Source: an uncultured Collinsella sp.
Lineage (GTDB): Bacteria; Actinomycetota; Coriobacteriia; Coriobacteriales; Coriobacteriaceae
Reading direction: 5' to 3'
Length of the DNA: 49,177 nt
Assembly: GCA_958433005.1 (NCBI GenBank)
Contig: CAUAWV010000013.1
Span: 1-49,177, forward strand
Shown: one piece after another, positions 48,878 through 49,177 of the stretch
Position numbering within the stretch: position 1 is the stretch's first letter
Layout: the number at the start of each line of letters is the position of its first letter
Program-made: the position numbers and the translations under genes
The notes under the pieces: generated by a model
Databases searched by the model: none
What the model was told of the DNA's origin: nothing
The model's input: only the letters and a program-made list of their open reading frames with translations

Positions 48878-48903
48878 AGTCGAGCGCGAAGCGCACAGGA
48901 CAC

Positions 48904-48981
48904 GGTGGGTGTAGCTCAGTTGGCTAGAGCGACGGGTTGTGGTCCCGTAGGTCGAGGGTTCGAGTCCCTTTACCCACCCCA
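48904..48981 (+). tRNA. tRNA-His (anticodon GTG)
   Basis: Acceptor GTGGGTG / TACCCAC preceded by the extra G(-1) of tRNA-His; anticodon loop TTGTGGT (GTG), stem ACGGG / CCCGT; T loop TTCGAGT. Discriminator C and encoded CCA. Confidence 0.95.
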
Positions 48982-49003
48982 GTTCTTGCTTCGTGTTGAT
49001 ATC

Positions 49004-49079
49004 GGGTCGTTAGCTCAGTTGGTAGAGCAGGGGACTCTTAATCCCAAGGTCCAGGGTTCGACCCCCTGACGGCCCACCA
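49004..49079 (+). tRNA. tRNA-Lys (anticodon CTT), copy 1
   Basis: Acceptor GGGTCGT / ACGGCCC, D arm TAGCTCAGTTGGTAGAGC, anticodon loop CTCTTAA (CTT), T loop TTCGACC, encoded CCA. One mismatch at the base of the anticodon stem (G-A). Confidence 0.95.
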
Positions 49080-49092
49080 CACGATATCTCCT

Positions 49093-49118
49093 CTAAAGTC
49101 CGCTACGACGGACTTTAG
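49093..49118. other. Hairpin between the two tRNA-Lys genes
   Basis: A perfect 10-bp stem CTAAAGTCCG / CGGACTTTAG with a 6-base loop, ending 4 bases before the second tRNA. It may be a terminator or an RNase processing signal. Confidence 0.65.
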
Positions 49119-49122
49119 CTTT

Positions 49123-49177
49123 GGGTCGTTAGCTCAGTTGGTAGAGCAGGGGACTCTTAATCCCAAGGTCCAGGGTT
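49123..49177 (+). tRNA. tRNA-Lys (CTT), copy 2, cut by the window end
   Basis: Identical to the first copy over all 55 bases present, from GGGTCGT to the T loop; the 3' acceptor arm lies beyond the window. Confidence 0.93.

Overview
The window looks like chromosomal DNA of a high-GC anaerobic actinobacterium of the class Coriobacteriia, most likely Collinsella or a close relative. This rests on recognition of protein style (ATP-dependent pckA, Rho with a very long Ala/Lys/Arg-rich N-terminus, a CarD-like regulator) and on the many intergenic hairpins with a GGGAC loop. No database search was possible. Almost all of it is ordinary core genome; the unusual material is intergenic.

Layout. 1-2870: zinc/cadmium resistance operon on the minus strand (ArsR/SmtB sensor, small HMA protein, PIB-2 ATPase) with a very clear operator/promoter. 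2870-4950: AT-richer island with a nuclease-like orphan gene flanked on both sides by inverted copies of a 30-bp repeat. 4950-13900: DEDDh exonuclease, His-rich metal exporter, YaiI and HdeD-like proteins, nitroreductase, two tandem histidine phosphatases, DUF1015-like protein, M20 peptidase, and a second, diverged nuclease-like paralogue. 14200-21300: serC-serA, a cation/proton antiporter, a PPP-family phosphatase, a Wzx-like flippase. 21500-26560: pckA under a LacI-type palindrome, a B3/4-domain gene behind a structured leader, MarR, DegV, a minimal O6-alkylguanine alkyltransferase and a candidate small RNA. 26600-30550: trpS, a WecA/TagO-type transferase, a 6S-like RNA candidate, a radical SAM protein. 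30700-37800: tRNA-Ala, pncB, proB, a prolyl-aminopeptidase-like hydrolase, proA, an HD protein. 37900-41750: a RAYT/Y1 transposase, a CarD-like regulator, argS. 41750-49177: a 150-bp inverted-repeat element, rho, two membrane proteins, a truncated ROK kinase, an aminotransferase, and tRNA-His and tRNA-Lys genes running off the end.

How genes work together. serC/serA supply serine; proB/proA make proline, and a putative proline-releasing peptidase lies between them; pckA links oxaloacetate and PEP; pncB salvages nicotinate; the czrA-like/HMA/ATPase operon exports zinc-group metals.

The most interesting signal is a family of intergenic hairpins whose loop is constant (GGGACAG, GGGACGTT, GGGACGGGG) while the stem changes with compensatory substitutions. 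One stem type occurs three times with the AA of a TAA stop codon forming the base of the stem, and a RAYT transposase gene lies between two inverted copies of that type. I infer a REP/RAYT-like mobile hairpin system. Second in interest are the two nuclease-like paralogues and the repeat cluster around one of them.
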